64,000 bases of DNA from Syntrophaceae bacterium. Its GTDB lineage: Bacteria > Desulfobacterota > Syntrophia > Syntrophales > PHBD01. Position 1 is the first letter of the stretch; each line of letters starts with the position of its first letter. The notes beneath the pieces are model-generated. The model was not told the origin of the DNA. It did not search any database and saw nothing but the letters and a program-made list of their open reading frames with translations. The stretch lies in contig JABLXX010000006.1 of NCBI GenBank assembly GCA_013177825.1, positions 235,853-299,852 of the forward strand. Direction: 5' to 3'. Both the position numbers and the translations under genes were made by a program. Positions 17,816-29,079 of the stretch are shown piece by piece.

Positions 17816-18280
17816 ATGTACATGGGGATGAAGCTGATCGACCTGGTGGAGACGCACGCGGAACCGATTGCCCGGCAGTGGGCCAAAAACGTGCGGAAGA
17901 ACCCGTTCACCCCTTACTATCATAACGTACCGGAAAAGAGGCTGGTTCCGCAGGCGGAGGTTTTCTACACGAATTTCCGCAACCTGTTCATGGAGCCGAA
18001 GCCGGTGGAGGCATCCAAGGGGTACTTCACCCGCTATGCCGAGGAGAGCTACCGGCAGGGCGTACCCCTTCACGAGGCCCTCTACGCGCTGATCCTGATG
18101 AGGCGGCAGATCTGGCTCTACGCCGAGTTCCAGGTGCTTTTCCTCACCGCCGTGGAACAGAATCTGGCCGTGGAAAGCATCACGCGGACCATTCTGATGT
18201 TCGATTACGCCGTCTACTTCATTTCCAAGCGATACCGGGAGCTGATGAAGCTCGAGTGGTTCGAGGCCCCCAACACGTAA
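17816..18280 (+). CDS. RsbRD_N-like all-helical protein, copy 1
   Basis: The 154-residue soluble, mostly helical product is KLIDLVETHAEPIARQW..., then VFYTNFRNLF, LHEALYALILMRRQIWLYAEF and MFDYAVYFISKRY. This resembles the N-terminal, globin-like domain of RsbRD/RsbT co-antagonist proteins, which senses stress. There is no STAS domain and no RsbS or RsbT gene in the window. It is close to the products at 18368 and 28497. AGGAGGTGG precedes the ATG. First gene after the sigma-54 promoter. The family match is from pattern memory and is moderate. Confidence 0.65.
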   Translation: MYMGMKLIDLVETHAEPIARQWAKNVRKNPFTPYYHNVPEKRLVPQAEVFYTNFRNLFMEPKPVEASKGYFTRYAEESYRQGVPLHEALYALILMRRQIWLYAEFQVLFLTAVEQNLAVESITRTILMFDYAVYFISKRYRELMKLEWFEAPNT

Positions 18281-18367
18281 TCCCCCCGCCTCGGGGCCGG
18301 CCGACCGCCGGTACCCGGGGCACCCCCCTCGTCCTCGCGATGCCGAGGGATACAAGGAGGGCAGGCC

Positions 18368-21041
<2,674 letters not shown>

Positions 21042-21049
<8 letters not shown>

Positions 21050-21371
21050 AGACAAGCTGACCCCGAGAGAAAGGCGCCGCAAGCAGGAGGAGGACTTCAC
21101 CAGGCAGGTGGGGACCAAGGAGAAGCGGCGCATCAAGGGCAAGACCCACAAGGACGAAACGGTCTGGTTCGGCCTCGGGATGATCGGCGTCGTCGGCTGG
21201 TCCGTGGCCATTCCCACCCTCATCGGGGTGGCCATCGGGCTCTGGATCGACAAGTCCTGGCCGAGCCGGTTTTCCTGGACCCTGATGCTCCTGATCCTGG
21301 GAGTGTCCCTGGGAAGCCTCAACGCCTGGTACTGGGTGAAGAAGGCCCGGGAGAACATCATCAAGGACTGA
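21042..21371 (+). CDS. atpQ: N-ATPase accessory membrane protein AtpQ (AtpI-like)
   Basis: The 109-residue product has a highly charged N-terminus and two membrane helices (about 42-68 and 75-100), ending in a basic tail. It corresponds to the AtpI-like AtpQ of N-ATPase clusters, thought to help c-ring assembly. The start lies inside the end of atpC (eight-base overlap). Confidence 0.85.
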
Positions 21372-21435
21372 CCGGCGTACATTACCGATAACGCACGGTT
21401 TCCAGGCAGACGACGAAACGCGGGAGGTGCAGTCC

Positions 21436-21744
21436 ATGAATTCGCTGTCGACGCTGATCGTTCCGTTCCTGGCGGGGTGCCTGCTCGGATTCTTCTACTT
21501 CACCGGCCTCTGGCAGACGGTGAAGCGCCTCCCCGGTGCCCGGCATCCCTGGCGGCTCCTCGTCGTCAGCTACGCCGCCAGGCTGGCGTCCACGCTGGGC
21601 GGATTCTACCTGCTCATGGACGGTTCCTGGGAGCGCCCGGTGGCGGCCGTAATCGGCTTCCTCACGCTCCGTACCGTCATGGTCCGCGGCCTCGGCCCGA
21701 AGATCCCCCCTCCGCCGAAAGGAGTCCCGGCATGGAAATCGTAG
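21436..21744 (+). CDS. atpR: N-ATPase accessory membrane protein AtpR
   Basis: The 102-residue product has three predicted membrane helices (MNSLSTLIVPFLAGCLLGFF, a middle helix near YAARLASTLGGFYLL, and VAAVIGFLTLRTVMV) and a Pro-rich tail. Its position and topology match AtpR, found only in N-ATPase operons and proposed to interact with subunit c. The ATG at 21436 has GGGAGG eight bases upstream; a GTG at 21427 is less likely. The end overlaps atpB by 13 bases. Confidence 0.82.
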   Translation: MNSLSTLIVPFLAGCLLGFFYFTGLWQTVKRLPGARHPWRLLVVSYAARLASTLGGFYLLMDGSWERPVAAVIGFLTLRTVMVRGLGPKIPPPPKGVPAWKS

Positions 21745-22448
21745 CCATCAACCAGATCAGTCCCGATCAGGTCATCTTCTTCGCCTGGAAGTTCGTCACC
21801 ATCAACGCCACCCTCCTGTACACGTGGCTCATCATGGGCGTCCTGGTCGTCGGGTCGGTCCTCATCACCCGGAACCTGTCCACGGAACGGACCATGTCCC
21901 GGTGGCAGAACCTGATGGAGGTGATCGTCACGGGAATCCGCGGAGAGATCCGGGAGATGGTGAAGGACGGGGTGGACACGTACTTCCCCTTCATCGGCAC
22001 CATCTTTCTCTTCATCCTGCTCTCCAACCTGCTCACGTTCATCCCGGGCTACGTCGCCCCGACCTCGTCCCTCACGACGACCTCGGCCCTGGCGATCCTG
22101 GTTTTCTTCGCCGTGCCGATCTACGGGATCAGCAAGCAGGGAATCATCGAATACCTGAAGGAGTATATCCGCCCGAACCCCATCTTCTTCCCCTTTCACG
22201 TCATGGGCGAGTTGTCCCGCACCCTGGCACTGGCGGTCCGACTCTTCGGAAACCTGATGAGCCACGAGAAGGTCATCGCCATCCTGCTGGCCGTGACCCC
22301 CCTGTTCTTTCCCATCGTCATGCAGGCCCTGGGCCTTCTCATCGGGCTCATCCAGGCCTACATCTTTGCGGTTCTTGCCATGGTCTACATTGCGTCCGCC
22401 ACCCAGACGCACGAGGAAGGGGAGCATCCTCCCAAAACGCCATCGTAA
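21732..22448 (+). CDS. atpB: N-ATPase subunit a
   Basis: Membrane stator subunit of 238 residues with at least five membrane helices. The essential arginine is Arg170 in LALAVRLFGNLMSHE, and the C-terminal helix has the usual GLIQAYIFAVLAMVYI. The subunit provides the ion half-channels that face the c-ring. It overlaps atpR and lies 26 bp before atpE. Confidence 0.95.
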   Translation: MEIVAINQISPDQVIFFAWKFVTINATLLYTWLIMGVLVVGSVLITRNLSTERTMSRWQNLMEVIVTGIRGEIREMVKDGVDTYFPFIGTIFLFILLSNLLTFIPGYVAPTSSLTTTSALAILVFFAVPIYGISKQGIIEYLKEYIRPNPIFFPFHVMGELSRTLALAVRLFGNLMSHEKVIAILLAVTPLFFPIVMQALGLLIGLIQAYIFAVLAMVYIASATQTHEEGEHPPKTPS

Positions 22449-22474
22449 CCATCAAAACCAGAGGAGGTATCGGT

Positions 22475-22753
22475 ATGGACAGCGTGACAATCATAGCAAT
22501 GGCCTCGATCATTACCGCAGGCATCTGCATGGGGATCGGCGCCATCGGCCCCGCCCTCGGACAGGGGCGGGCGGTACAGGGCGCCCTGGGATCGATCGCG
22601 CAGCAGCCGGATGAGCGGAATTCCCTGACGAGAACGCTCTTCGTCGGTCTCGCCATGATCGAATCCATCGCCATCTACTGCTTCGTCATCTCCATGATCC
22701 TGGTCTTCGCGAATCCTTTCTGGGCCTACGTCATCAAGAAGGCGGGAGGATGA
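22475..22753 (+). CDS. atpE: N-ATPase subunit c with sodium-type binding site
   Basis: Two-helix hairpin of 92 residues. The Na+ ligands known from Ilyobacter tartaricus subunit c (Gln32, Glu65, Ser66, Tyr70) align as Gln30 (GPALGQGRA), Glu63, Ser64 and Tyr68 (MIESIAIY). The polar loop is QQPDE. This predicts Na+ rather than H+ translocation. AGGAGGTATCGGT precedes the ATG. It is too short to be obvious among longer overlapping frames, but is clear from sequence and position. Confidence 0.95.
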   Translation: MDSVTIIAMASIITAGICMGIGAIGPALGQGRAVQGALGSIAQQPDERNSLTRTLFVGLAMIESIAIYCFVISMILVFANPFWAYVIKKAGG

Positions 22754-22757
22754 TTCC

Positions 22758-23525
22758 ATGCACATCGACTGGTTCGTCTTTTTCTCCCAGATCGTCAACC
22801 TGATGATCCTGATGTTCCTGCTGAAGAAATTTCTCTACGGGCGGATCATCGGGGCCATCGATGCCCGGGAGGCAAAGATCGCGGCCCTCTTCGAGGAGGC
22901 CGAGCAGTCCCGCCGGGAGGCCGAGACCGCGGCCCTGACCCACGAGCGGAAGCTCCGGGAACTGGACGAGGGCTACGAGGCGATGACCGAGAAGGCCCGC
23001 CAGGACGCGGAGAAGTTCCGGGAGCGGCTCGAGGAGAAGGCCCGGGAGGAGACGGACTTCCTGAAGAACCGATGGACCGACGCGGTGAAGTCGGAGCGGG
23101 AGAACTTCCTCCGGGAGCTGCGGCACCTGGCGGGGAAGCAGACCTACGCCATCACCCGTCGTGTACTCTACGACCTGGCGGAGCTGGACCTGGAGGAGCG
23201 GATCGTGGAGATCCTGGCGGAACGGATCGCCTCCATGGACGATCGGGAGCGGCTGAAGTTCCGGGAACCCCTGGAGAACGGAGGCGTCGTCACCGTCACG
23301 AGCGCCTTCGACCTCTCCCCGGAAAGAAGGGAAAAACTGTCCGCCGCGCTCCGGCGGCACATCGCCCCCGACATCGAGCTGGTCTACGAGGAGTCCGACG
23401 ACATCCTTTCCGGCTGCGAGCTCCGGTCGGACGGCCACAAGATCGCCTGGAGCATCAAGGACTACATCGACACCCTGGAGGAGAGCTTTTACACGGCGCT
23501 CTACGAGGACACGCCGGAACGGTAA
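22758..23525 (+). CDS. atpF: N-ATPase subunit b with delta-like C-terminal extension
   Basis: The 255-residue product is far longer than ordinary subunit b (about 160). An N-terminal membrane helix (4-24) is followed by a long charged coiled coil (30-125) and a C-terminal region (about 130-245) that looks like the OSCP/delta tail, with VVTVTSAFDLSPERREKL and ELVYEESDDILSGCELRSDG. No separate atpH is present. In N-ATPases subunit b is known to be extended and to stand in for delta, which is consistent with this gene. Confidence 0.88.
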   Translation: MHIDWFVFFSQIVNLMILMFLLKKFLYGRIIGAIDAREAKIAALFEEAEQSRREAETAALTHERKLRELDEGYEAMTEKARQDAEKFRERLEEKAREETDFLKNRWTDAVKSERENFLRELRHLAGKQTYAITRRVLYDLAELDLEERIVEILAERIASMDDRERLKFREPLENGGVVTVTSAFDLSPERREKLSAALRRHIAPDIELVYEESDDILSGCELRSDGHKIAWSIKDYIDTLEESFYTALYEDTPER

Positions 23526-23558
23526 CAGGGCTCCAAACCGGTCCAAGGAGAAAACATC

Positions 23559-25118
23559 ATGACGGATACGACACCGGAAAAAGAACAGATGAAGGCCTTT
23601 CTGGACGGGACCTTCCGGACCATGGACGCCGTCCTCGCCAACCAGGAGGCGGAACTGAAGGACCTCGAGATCGGGACGGTCACGTACGTCGGGTACGGAA
23701 TCGTCCAGGTCAGCGGCCTGCCCAACATCCGGGCCGACGAACTGGTCCTGTTTCCCGGGAATCTGCAGGGACTGGTGTTCAACATCGACCCCGACGAGAT
23801 CGGCGTCATTCTTCTCGGGCCCAGCGAACACCTTTCGACGGGGGCCGAAGTGAGACGAACCGGCCGGGTCCTGGATGTCCCCGTGGGCGAATCCCTCATC
23901 GGCCGGGTCGTGGACGCCCAGGGGCGGCCCCTGGACAACGGGGGAGAGGTCCGGACGGTGAAGCGGCTCCCCGTAGAGCGCGAGGCGCCCCGCGTCATGG
24001 CCCGGGATCCGGTGACGGTGCCGCTCCAGACGGGCATCAAGGTGATCGACGCCCTCTTCCCGATCGGCCGGGGACAGCGGGAGCTCATCGTCGGCGACCG
24101 CCAGACGGGCAAAACGGCCATTGCCCTCGACGCGATCATCAACCAGGCCGACAAGGACGTTCTCTGCATCTACTGCACAATCGGCAAGAAGACCTCCGAC
24201 ACGGCCAAGGTCATCGCCGACCTGAAGCAGCACAACGCCATGGCCTACACCACCGTCGTCGTCGCCAGCGCGGAAGACCCGCCGGGCCTCCAGTTCATCG
24301 CCCCCTACGCCGCCACCTCCATGGCGGAGTACTTCATCGCCCAGGGGCGGGACGTCCTGATCATCTACGACGACCTGACCAGCCACGCCCGGGCCTACCG
24401 GGAACTGTCCCTGCTGCTCCGGCGGCCCCCGGGCCGGGAGGCCTTCCCGGGAGACATCTTCTACATCCACTCGCGCCTCCTGGAGCGGTCGACCCACCTG
24501 CGGAAGGAGTATGGCGGAGGGTCCCTGACATCACTCCCCATCGTGGAGACGGAGGCCCAGGACATCTCGGGCTACATCCCGACGAACCTGATCTCCATCA
24601 CCGACGGGCAGCTCTACCTGTCGCCCCGCCTCTTCCAGAAGGGGATTCTCCCCGCCATAGACGTAGGCAAGTCGGTGTCCCGCGTGGGGGGCAAGGCCCA
24701 GCTTCCGGCATACCGGGCCGTCGCCGGAGACGTCCGGATCTCCTATTCCCAGTTTGAAGAGCTGGAGACCTTTTCCCGCTTCGGAACGCGCCTCGACGAA
24801 GCGACCCGGAAGGTACTCGACCGGGGCTGGCGGCTCCGGGAAATCCTGAAGCAGCCCCAGTACAAGCCGATCCCGGTGGCCGAGCAGGTCGCGGCGATCC
24901 TGGCCGTCACGTCGGGGCAGTTCGACTCCGTCGCCGTGGAGGACATCCGGACGGCCGAAGACAAGCTCCGGAAGGACGTGGCGGAGAATCAGGCCGGTTT
25001 TTGCTCCCGTATCAGCGAGGGAGAGAAATTCAGCGACAAGGACCGGGAAGCGATCGTCTGCGTGGCCCGGGAAACGGCCGTCTGTTTCCGGAAGGAGCCC
25101 GAACGTGCTGACCGCTGA
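23559..25118 (+). CDS. atpA: N-ATPase subunit alpha
   Basis: Non-catalytic nucleotide-binding subunit of 519 residues with P-loop GDRQTGKT at 179-186 and the family segments [16 protein letters not shown] ([12 protein letters not shown]) and the arginine-finger region SRVGGKAQ. Ends with an overlap of 14 bases into atpG. GGAG precedes the ATG at 23559. Typical size and complete. Confidence 0.95.
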   Translation: MTDTTPEKEQMKAFLDGTFRTMDAVLANQEAELKDLEIGTVTYVGYGIVQVSGLPNIRADELVLFPGNLQGLVFNIDPDEIGVILLGPSEHLSTGAEVRRTGRVLDVPVGESLIGRVVDAQGRPLDNGGEVRTVKRLPVEREAPRVMARDPVTVPLQTGIKVIDALFPIGRGQRELIVGDRQTGKTAIALDAIINQADKDVLCIYCTIGKKTSDTAKVIADLKQHNAMAYTTVVVASAEDPPGLQFIAPYAATSMAEYFIAQGRDVLIIYDDLTSHARAYRELSLLLRRPPGREAFPGDIFYIHSRLLERSTHLRKEYGGGSLTSLPIVETEAQDISGYIPTNLISITDGQLYLSPRLFQKGILPAIDVGKSVSRVGGKAQLPAYRAVAGDVRISYSQFEELETFSRFGTRLDEATRKVLDRGWRLREILKQPQYKPIPVAEQVAAILAVTSGQFDSVAVEDIRTAEDKLRKDVAENQAGFCSRISEGEKFSDKDREAIVCVARETAVCFRKEPERADR

Positions 25119-26034
25119 AGCCCTGAAGCGCAGGATCCAGAGCGCCCAGGATCTCCTGGGGGTTGTGAAGACCATGAAGGCCCTGGCGGCCGTTAGCATC
25201 CGCCAGTACCAGCGGGCCGTCGAGTCCCTGATGGACTACAACCGGACCGTCGAGATGGGCCTGCAGATTCTCCTGAAGGACCGCCGCGACGCCCTGTCGT
25301 CGTCCCACTCCAAGGTCCCCCGCCTCGGGGCGATCGTCTTCGGTACCGACCAGGGGCTCTGCGGCCAGCTCAATAACATCATTGTCCAGCATGCCCTGGA
25401 AGAGATGGACCGGACGGGCATCCCGAGGGAGAATCGGATCGTCATCGCCATCGGGATAAAGACCACGGACCTGCTGGAGGACGGAGGACAGCGGGTCTTC
25501 GAGACCCTGGCGACGCCGGGCTCGACGGCGGGGATCACGCCGATGGTCCAGGACATCACGCTCTTCCTGGAGACCTGGCGGTTTCGGAACCAGGTGGAAA
25601 ACATGGTTCTCTACTACAACGAATATGTCTCCGGGGCCAACTACCAGCCGCGGACGTTGAAGCTCCTTCCGGTCGACAAGGAGTGGCTGACGAACATCCG
25701 GAAGCGGAAATGGGAATCCCGCACCCTCCCGCTGTTCACCATGGACTGGGAGCCCCTCTTCCGGGCCATGATCCGGGAATACCTGTTCGTCTCCCTCTAC
25801 CAGGCCTTCGCCAACTCGCTGGCCAGTGAAAACGCAAGCCGGCTCGCGGCGATGCAGAACGCGGAAAAGAACATCGAGGAGCGTCTCGAGGAACTCCACG
25901 TCCAGTTCCACCGCCAGCGCCAGATGACCATCACGGAGGAATTGCTCGATATCGTGAGCGGATTTGAAGCAATGAAGGAAGTCAAGGTCGGGGACGGACC
26001 GGTGGCGTCCCGGAAAGGAGGGACCACATCATGA
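25105..26034 (+). CDS. atpG: N-ATPase subunit gamma
   Basis: Central rotor shaft, 309 residues. The N-terminal helix ([23 protein letters not shown]) and the C-terminal helix ([19 protein letters not shown]) form the coiled coil; [12 protein letters not shown] is the family signature. Last structural gene of the ATPase. Its stop overlaps the ATG of the cytidylate kinase-like gene at 26031 (ATGA), which ties that gene's translation to the ATPase. Confidence 0.94.
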   Translation: MLTAEALKRRIQSAQDLLGVVKTMKALAAVSIRQYQRAVESLMDYNRTVEMGLQILLKDRRDALSSSHSKVPRLGAIVFGTDQGLCGQLNNIIVQHALEEMDRTGIPRENRIVIAIGIKTTDLLEDGGQRVFETLATPGSTAGITPMVQDITLFLETWRFRNQVENMVLYYNEYVSGANYQPRTLKLLPVDKEWLTNIRKRKWESRTLPLFTMDWEPLFRAMIREYLFVSLYQAFANSLASENASRLAAMQNAEKNIEERLEELHVQFHRQRQMTITEELLDIVSGFEAMKEVKVGDGPVASRKGGTTS

Positions 26035-26816
26035 CGACGGAAAGACGGTTGTGCGTGATCTGTGCCTGGCGGGAACATTGCCAGAAGCGTTTCAGCGTAA
26101 CCTATAACGGGTCGCTCAACATCCACTGCCCCGATTTCACGAGAGATTATACTATCCGAGACCTGGAAGCGGACAAGCAGGTCGTGGAGGCCGTCCTGGA
26201 CAAGTGGCGCAAGGAAGGGCTGGCGGGCCCCCGCCCGTGCATTACCGTCTCGCGGGAGCCCGGCGCGGGAGGGAGCGAGATCGCCCGGAAACTGGCAGCC
26301 GACCTCAAGATGGACCTGATGGGAGGCCAGATCATCTCCCGGGTGGCCGAAAGCACCGGCATGAGCGAAAAGGTCGTGGCCACCCTGGACGAGAAGCGCG
26401 TGACCACGCTGGACACCTGGCTCACATCGCTCTTCACGGCCCGCCACCTCTGGCCCGACGTCTACCTGAAGCACCTGACGAAGGTCATCGGCACGATCGG
26501 GGAGCACGGCAACGCCCTCATCGTCGGCCGGGGCGCCCAGTTCATTCTGCCGCCGGAGAGGCTCTTCCGGGTCCGCTTCATCGCCCCCCTGGAGCAACGC
26601 ATTGCCAAGATCATGAAAGACCGGAAATGCAGCCGGGACGATGCGGAGAGCTACGTGATCAAGGCCGATGCGGACCGGGCCGCCTTCATCAAGAAATATT
26701 TCCGGGAGGATATCGCCGACCCGTCCCATTACGACCTGGTCCTCAACACGGCAGGCCTTTCCGTAGACCAGGCCACGGAGATCGTCAAGGCGTCCTTCCG
26801 GGCCAAGTTTCCGTAA
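26031..26816 (+). CDS. Cytidylate kinase-like protein, copy 2, with Cys-rich N-terminus
   Basis: Residues 68-255 of this 261-residue product are closely similar to the protein at 13140 (ITVSREPGAGGSEIARKLA, MSEKVVATLDEK, HLWPDVYLKHLTKVIGTIG, VGRGAQFILPPE). It has an added N-terminal region with Cys8, Cys11, Cys17 and Cys33, which could hold zinc or an Fe-S cluster. The Walker lysine is missing, as in copy 1. The ATG overlaps the atpG stop, so it is translated with the ATPase. Function unknown; a nucleotide-sensing or phosphotransfer role is possible but unproven. Confidence 0.8.
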   Translation: MTTERRLCVICAWREHCQKRFSVTYNGSLNIHCPDFTRDYTIRDLEADKQVVEAVLDKWRKEGLAGPRPCITVSREPGAGGSEIARKLAADLKMDLMGGQIISRVAESTGMSEKVVATLDEKRVTTLDTWLTSLFTARHLWPDVYLKHLTKVIGTIGEHGNALIVGRGAQFILPPERLFRVRFIAPLEQRIAKIMKDRKCSRDDAESYVIKADADRAAFIKKYFREDIADPSHYDLVLNTAGLSVDQATEIVKASFRAKFP

Positions 26817-26820
26817 TCCC

Positions 26821-26843
26821 GCCGGGGTTGCGCCATCCCCGGC
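26821..26843 (+). terminator. Weak G+C-rich hairpin after the ATPase-kinase unit
   Basis: GCCGGGG and CCCCGGC form a seven-bp stem with a nine-base loop, and a second C/G-rich dyad follows at about 26848-26884. There is no T-run, so termination is doubtful and read-through into the triple-PAS gene is possible. Confidence 0.3.
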
Positions 26844-27025
26844 ACCACCCCCGGGCCGGCCGCCGGCCTTCGCCGACCCGGGGCATTTCCTGGCCCGAAC
26901 GGTGCCCGCCGGCCACGCGGCGCGCGGCGTGATCCGCCGACCGGCGATTGCCCGGACGGGATCGAATCGGGTTCTCAACGCGGTCCTTGTCGCAGTTGAT
27001 GGTCGTTTCAAGAAAGGAGGGCTTC

Positions 27026-28414
27026 ATGAAAGGGAAATCCGTGACCAAGCGGACATCCGGCGGGAAAGAAAGCGCGAAACGCCAGGGCAAGGCCGTCACC
27101 GTTCCGGCGGTGTCGAGCCTTATGCATAGCGTCATCCAGGGGTTCTCCATTCCCGCCTTCGTCATCGGGAAGGACCACAAGGTCCTCTGCTGGAACCGCG
27201 CCCTGGAAAAGCTGAGCAACATCCCCGCCTCGGAAATCGTGGGCACCAACCAGCACTGGCGAGCCTTCTACGCCGAAGAGCGGCCCTGCATGGCCGACCT
27301 GATCCTCAACGGCATCAACGAGCGGATCCCCAAGTGGTACGCCGGCAAGTACCGGAAATCGGACCTCCTGGAGGAGGCCTACGAGGCGACGGACTTCTTC
27401 CCCGACCTGGGGGAGGACGGCCGCTGGCTCCGCTTCACCGCGGCGGCCGTCCGGGATGAGGGCGGCAAGCTCGTGGGGGCCCTGGAGACGCTGGAGGACA
27501 TCACGGAGCAGAAGGTTGCCGAACTGAACCAGCGGGAAATCGAACAGCGGCTCTTCCACGTCATCGAGGGATCTCCCATGCCCACCTTCGTGATCGGCCT
27601 GGACCACAAAATCCTCTACTGGAACCGGGCCCTGGAAAAGCTGAGCAAGCTTCCCGCGGCGGAAATGATCGGCACGAACGGCCACTGGCGGGCCTTCTAC
27701 GCCAAGGAAAGGCCCTGCATGGCTGACCTCCTGGTCAACGAAACGCCGGAAATCATCCAGGAATGGTACCGGGGGGTGTCGAAATCGCAACTCCTCGACG
27801 AGACCTACGAGGCGGAAGGCTTCTTCCCCGATCTGGGCATCGGCGGCCGCTGGCTCCGCTTCATCGCCGTCCCCATCCGCAGCTCCCAGCGAGTCCTTCT
27901 CGGGGCCATCGAGACCCTGGAGGACATCACCGATCGCAAGCGGATCGAGCAGTCGCTTATCGACAGCGAAAAACGGCTTCACAGCGTGATCCAGGGCTTT
28001 TCCATTCCCGCCTTCGTCATCGGGAAAGACCACAAGGTCCTCTACTGGAACCGGGCCCTGGCGAGGCTGAGCAAGATCCCCGCCTCGGAGGTCATCGGAA
28101 CCAACCAGCACTGGCGGGCCTTCTACGACAAGGAGCGGCCCTGCATGGCGGACCTCCTGGTGGACAGCGCGTTGGCCAAGGTCCCGAAATGGTACTCCGG
28201 GAAGTATCGGAAATCGGACCTGATCGAGGAGTCCTACGAGGCGACGGACTTCTTCCCCGTCCTGGGAAAGAAGGGACGCTGGCTCCGCTTCACCGCCGCG
28301 GCGATCCGTGACTCCCACGGGGACCTCGTCGGGGCTGTGGAGACGCTGGAGGACATCACGGAGCAGAAAGAAGCGGAAGAAAGCCTGAAGAAGGCGGCCC
28401 GGGTGAAGAAATGA
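27026..28414 (+). CDS. Protein of three tandem PAS domains without an output domain
   Basis: The 462-residue product is built of a basic N-terminus followed by PAS units at about 34-163, 177-305 and 319-448, each ending in the ETLEDIT helix cap. All three carry the same GTN[QG]HWRAFY and ERPCMADL segment found in the first PAS of the histidine kinase at 14012. No kinase, cyclase, HTH or membrane segment is present. A strong AAAGGAGGG precedes the ATG. It may deliver a redox or ligand signal to partner proteins such as the RsbRD_N-like product 82 bp downstream (inference). Confidence 0.88.
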   Translation: MKGKSVTKRTSGGKESAKRQGKAVTVPAVSSLMHSVIQGFSIPAFVIGKDHKVLCWNRALEKLSNIPASEIVGTNQHWRAFYAEERPCMADLILNGINERIPKWYAGKYRKSDLLEEAYEATDFFPDLGEDGRWLRFTAAAVRDEGGKLVGALETLEDITEQKVAELNQREIEQRLFHVIEGSPMPTFVIGLDHKILYWNRALEKLSKLPAAEMIGTNGHWRAFYAKERPCMADLLVNETPEIIQEWYRGVSKSQLLDETYEAEGFFPDLGIGGRWLRFIAVPIRSSQRVLLGAIETLEDITDRKRIEQSLIDSEKRLHSVIQGFSIPAFVIGKDHKVLYWNRALARLSKIPASEVIGTNQHWRAFYDKERPCMADLLVDSALAKVPKWYSGKYRKSDLIEESYEATDFFPVLGKKGRWLRFTAAAIRDSHGDLVGAVETLEDITEQKEAEESLKKAARVKK

Positions 28415-28496
28415 TCCGGCACGATGCTACGGGAGGCGGCCCGGCAGATCCGTTTTTCCGCATACGACAATTTCCCGAGAAAAGGAGGGGCAGGCC

Positions 28497-28967
28497 ATGA
28501 CCACATCCTATGCCACAAAGCTGATCGAGATCACCGAGCGCAACGCCGAGACGATCGCCCAGCAATGGTATAATAACGTGAGAATGAATCCCCGGACGCC
28601 TTCGTACCACAAGATCCCGGAGGACGAGGCCAAGAAGCAGGCGATGTACTTTTACACGAATTTCCGGAAGCTCTTCTATTCGGACAATCCCTTCGAGGAG
28701 GCGCAGGATCTGTTCTCCAAGTATGCGGAGGCCCGCTACCGGGAGAAAATCCCCCTCCCCGAGGCCGTCTACGCCATGACGCTCATGCGGCGCCACATGT
28801 GGCTGTTCTCCACATCCCAGGCCGTCTTCATCACGGCGGTGGAGCACCACCACGCGGCGGAAAGCCAGAGCCGCACGATCCTGATGTTCGACTACGCAGT
28901 GTACATCCTTGTCCAGAAGTTCGAAGAGTTGATGAAGAAGGAATTCGAAGAAAAGAGGAAAAAGTGA
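28497..28967 (+). CDS. RsbRD_N-like all-helical protein, copy 3
   Basis: The 156-residue product is colinear with those at 17816 and 18368 over its full length (NPRTPSYHKIPE, FYTNFRKLFYSDN, LMRRHMWLF, RTILMFDYAVYIL), with a Lys-rich tail. AAAGGAGGGG lies before the ATG. It is the last gene of the block before a strong hairpin at 28971. As with the other copies, no partner STAS protein is seen and the family assignment is moderate. Confidence 0.65.
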   Translation: MTTSYATKLIEITERNAETIAQQWYNNVRMNPRTPSYHKIPEDEAKKQAMYFYTNFRKLFYSDNPFEEAQDLFSKYAEARYREKIPLPEAVYAMTLMRRHMWLFSTSQAVFITAVEHHHAAESQSRTILMFDYAVYILVQKFEELMKKEFEEKRKK

Positions 28968-28970
28968 TTG

Positions 28971-29005
28971 CCCGGCGGGCGGGTCAGGACGGCCCGTCCG
29001 CCGGG
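28971..29005 (+). terminator. Strong G+C hairpin ending the 17.8-29 kb block
   Basis: CCCGGCGGGCGGG and CCCGTCCGCCGGG form a 13-bp stem with one G-T pair and a nine-base loop. No T-run follows, so it may be an mRNA-stabilising 3' end or a Rho-assisted stop. It sits between convergent genes. Confidence 0.5.
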
Positions 29006-29079
29006 GAAGCGACAGGCGATGACCCCCCTCGCCCCGGGTCGAGCCGGAAGGATCAGCCGGCCCGGGGTCCCTCCTGACC

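Noticed and set aside
26890..26906. Sigma-54-like match CTGGCCCGAACGGTGCC before the triple-PAS gene
   Set aside because: GG and GC are ten bases apart, but the TTGC and A of the -24 box are lost and the region is extremely G+C-rich, so chance is likely.
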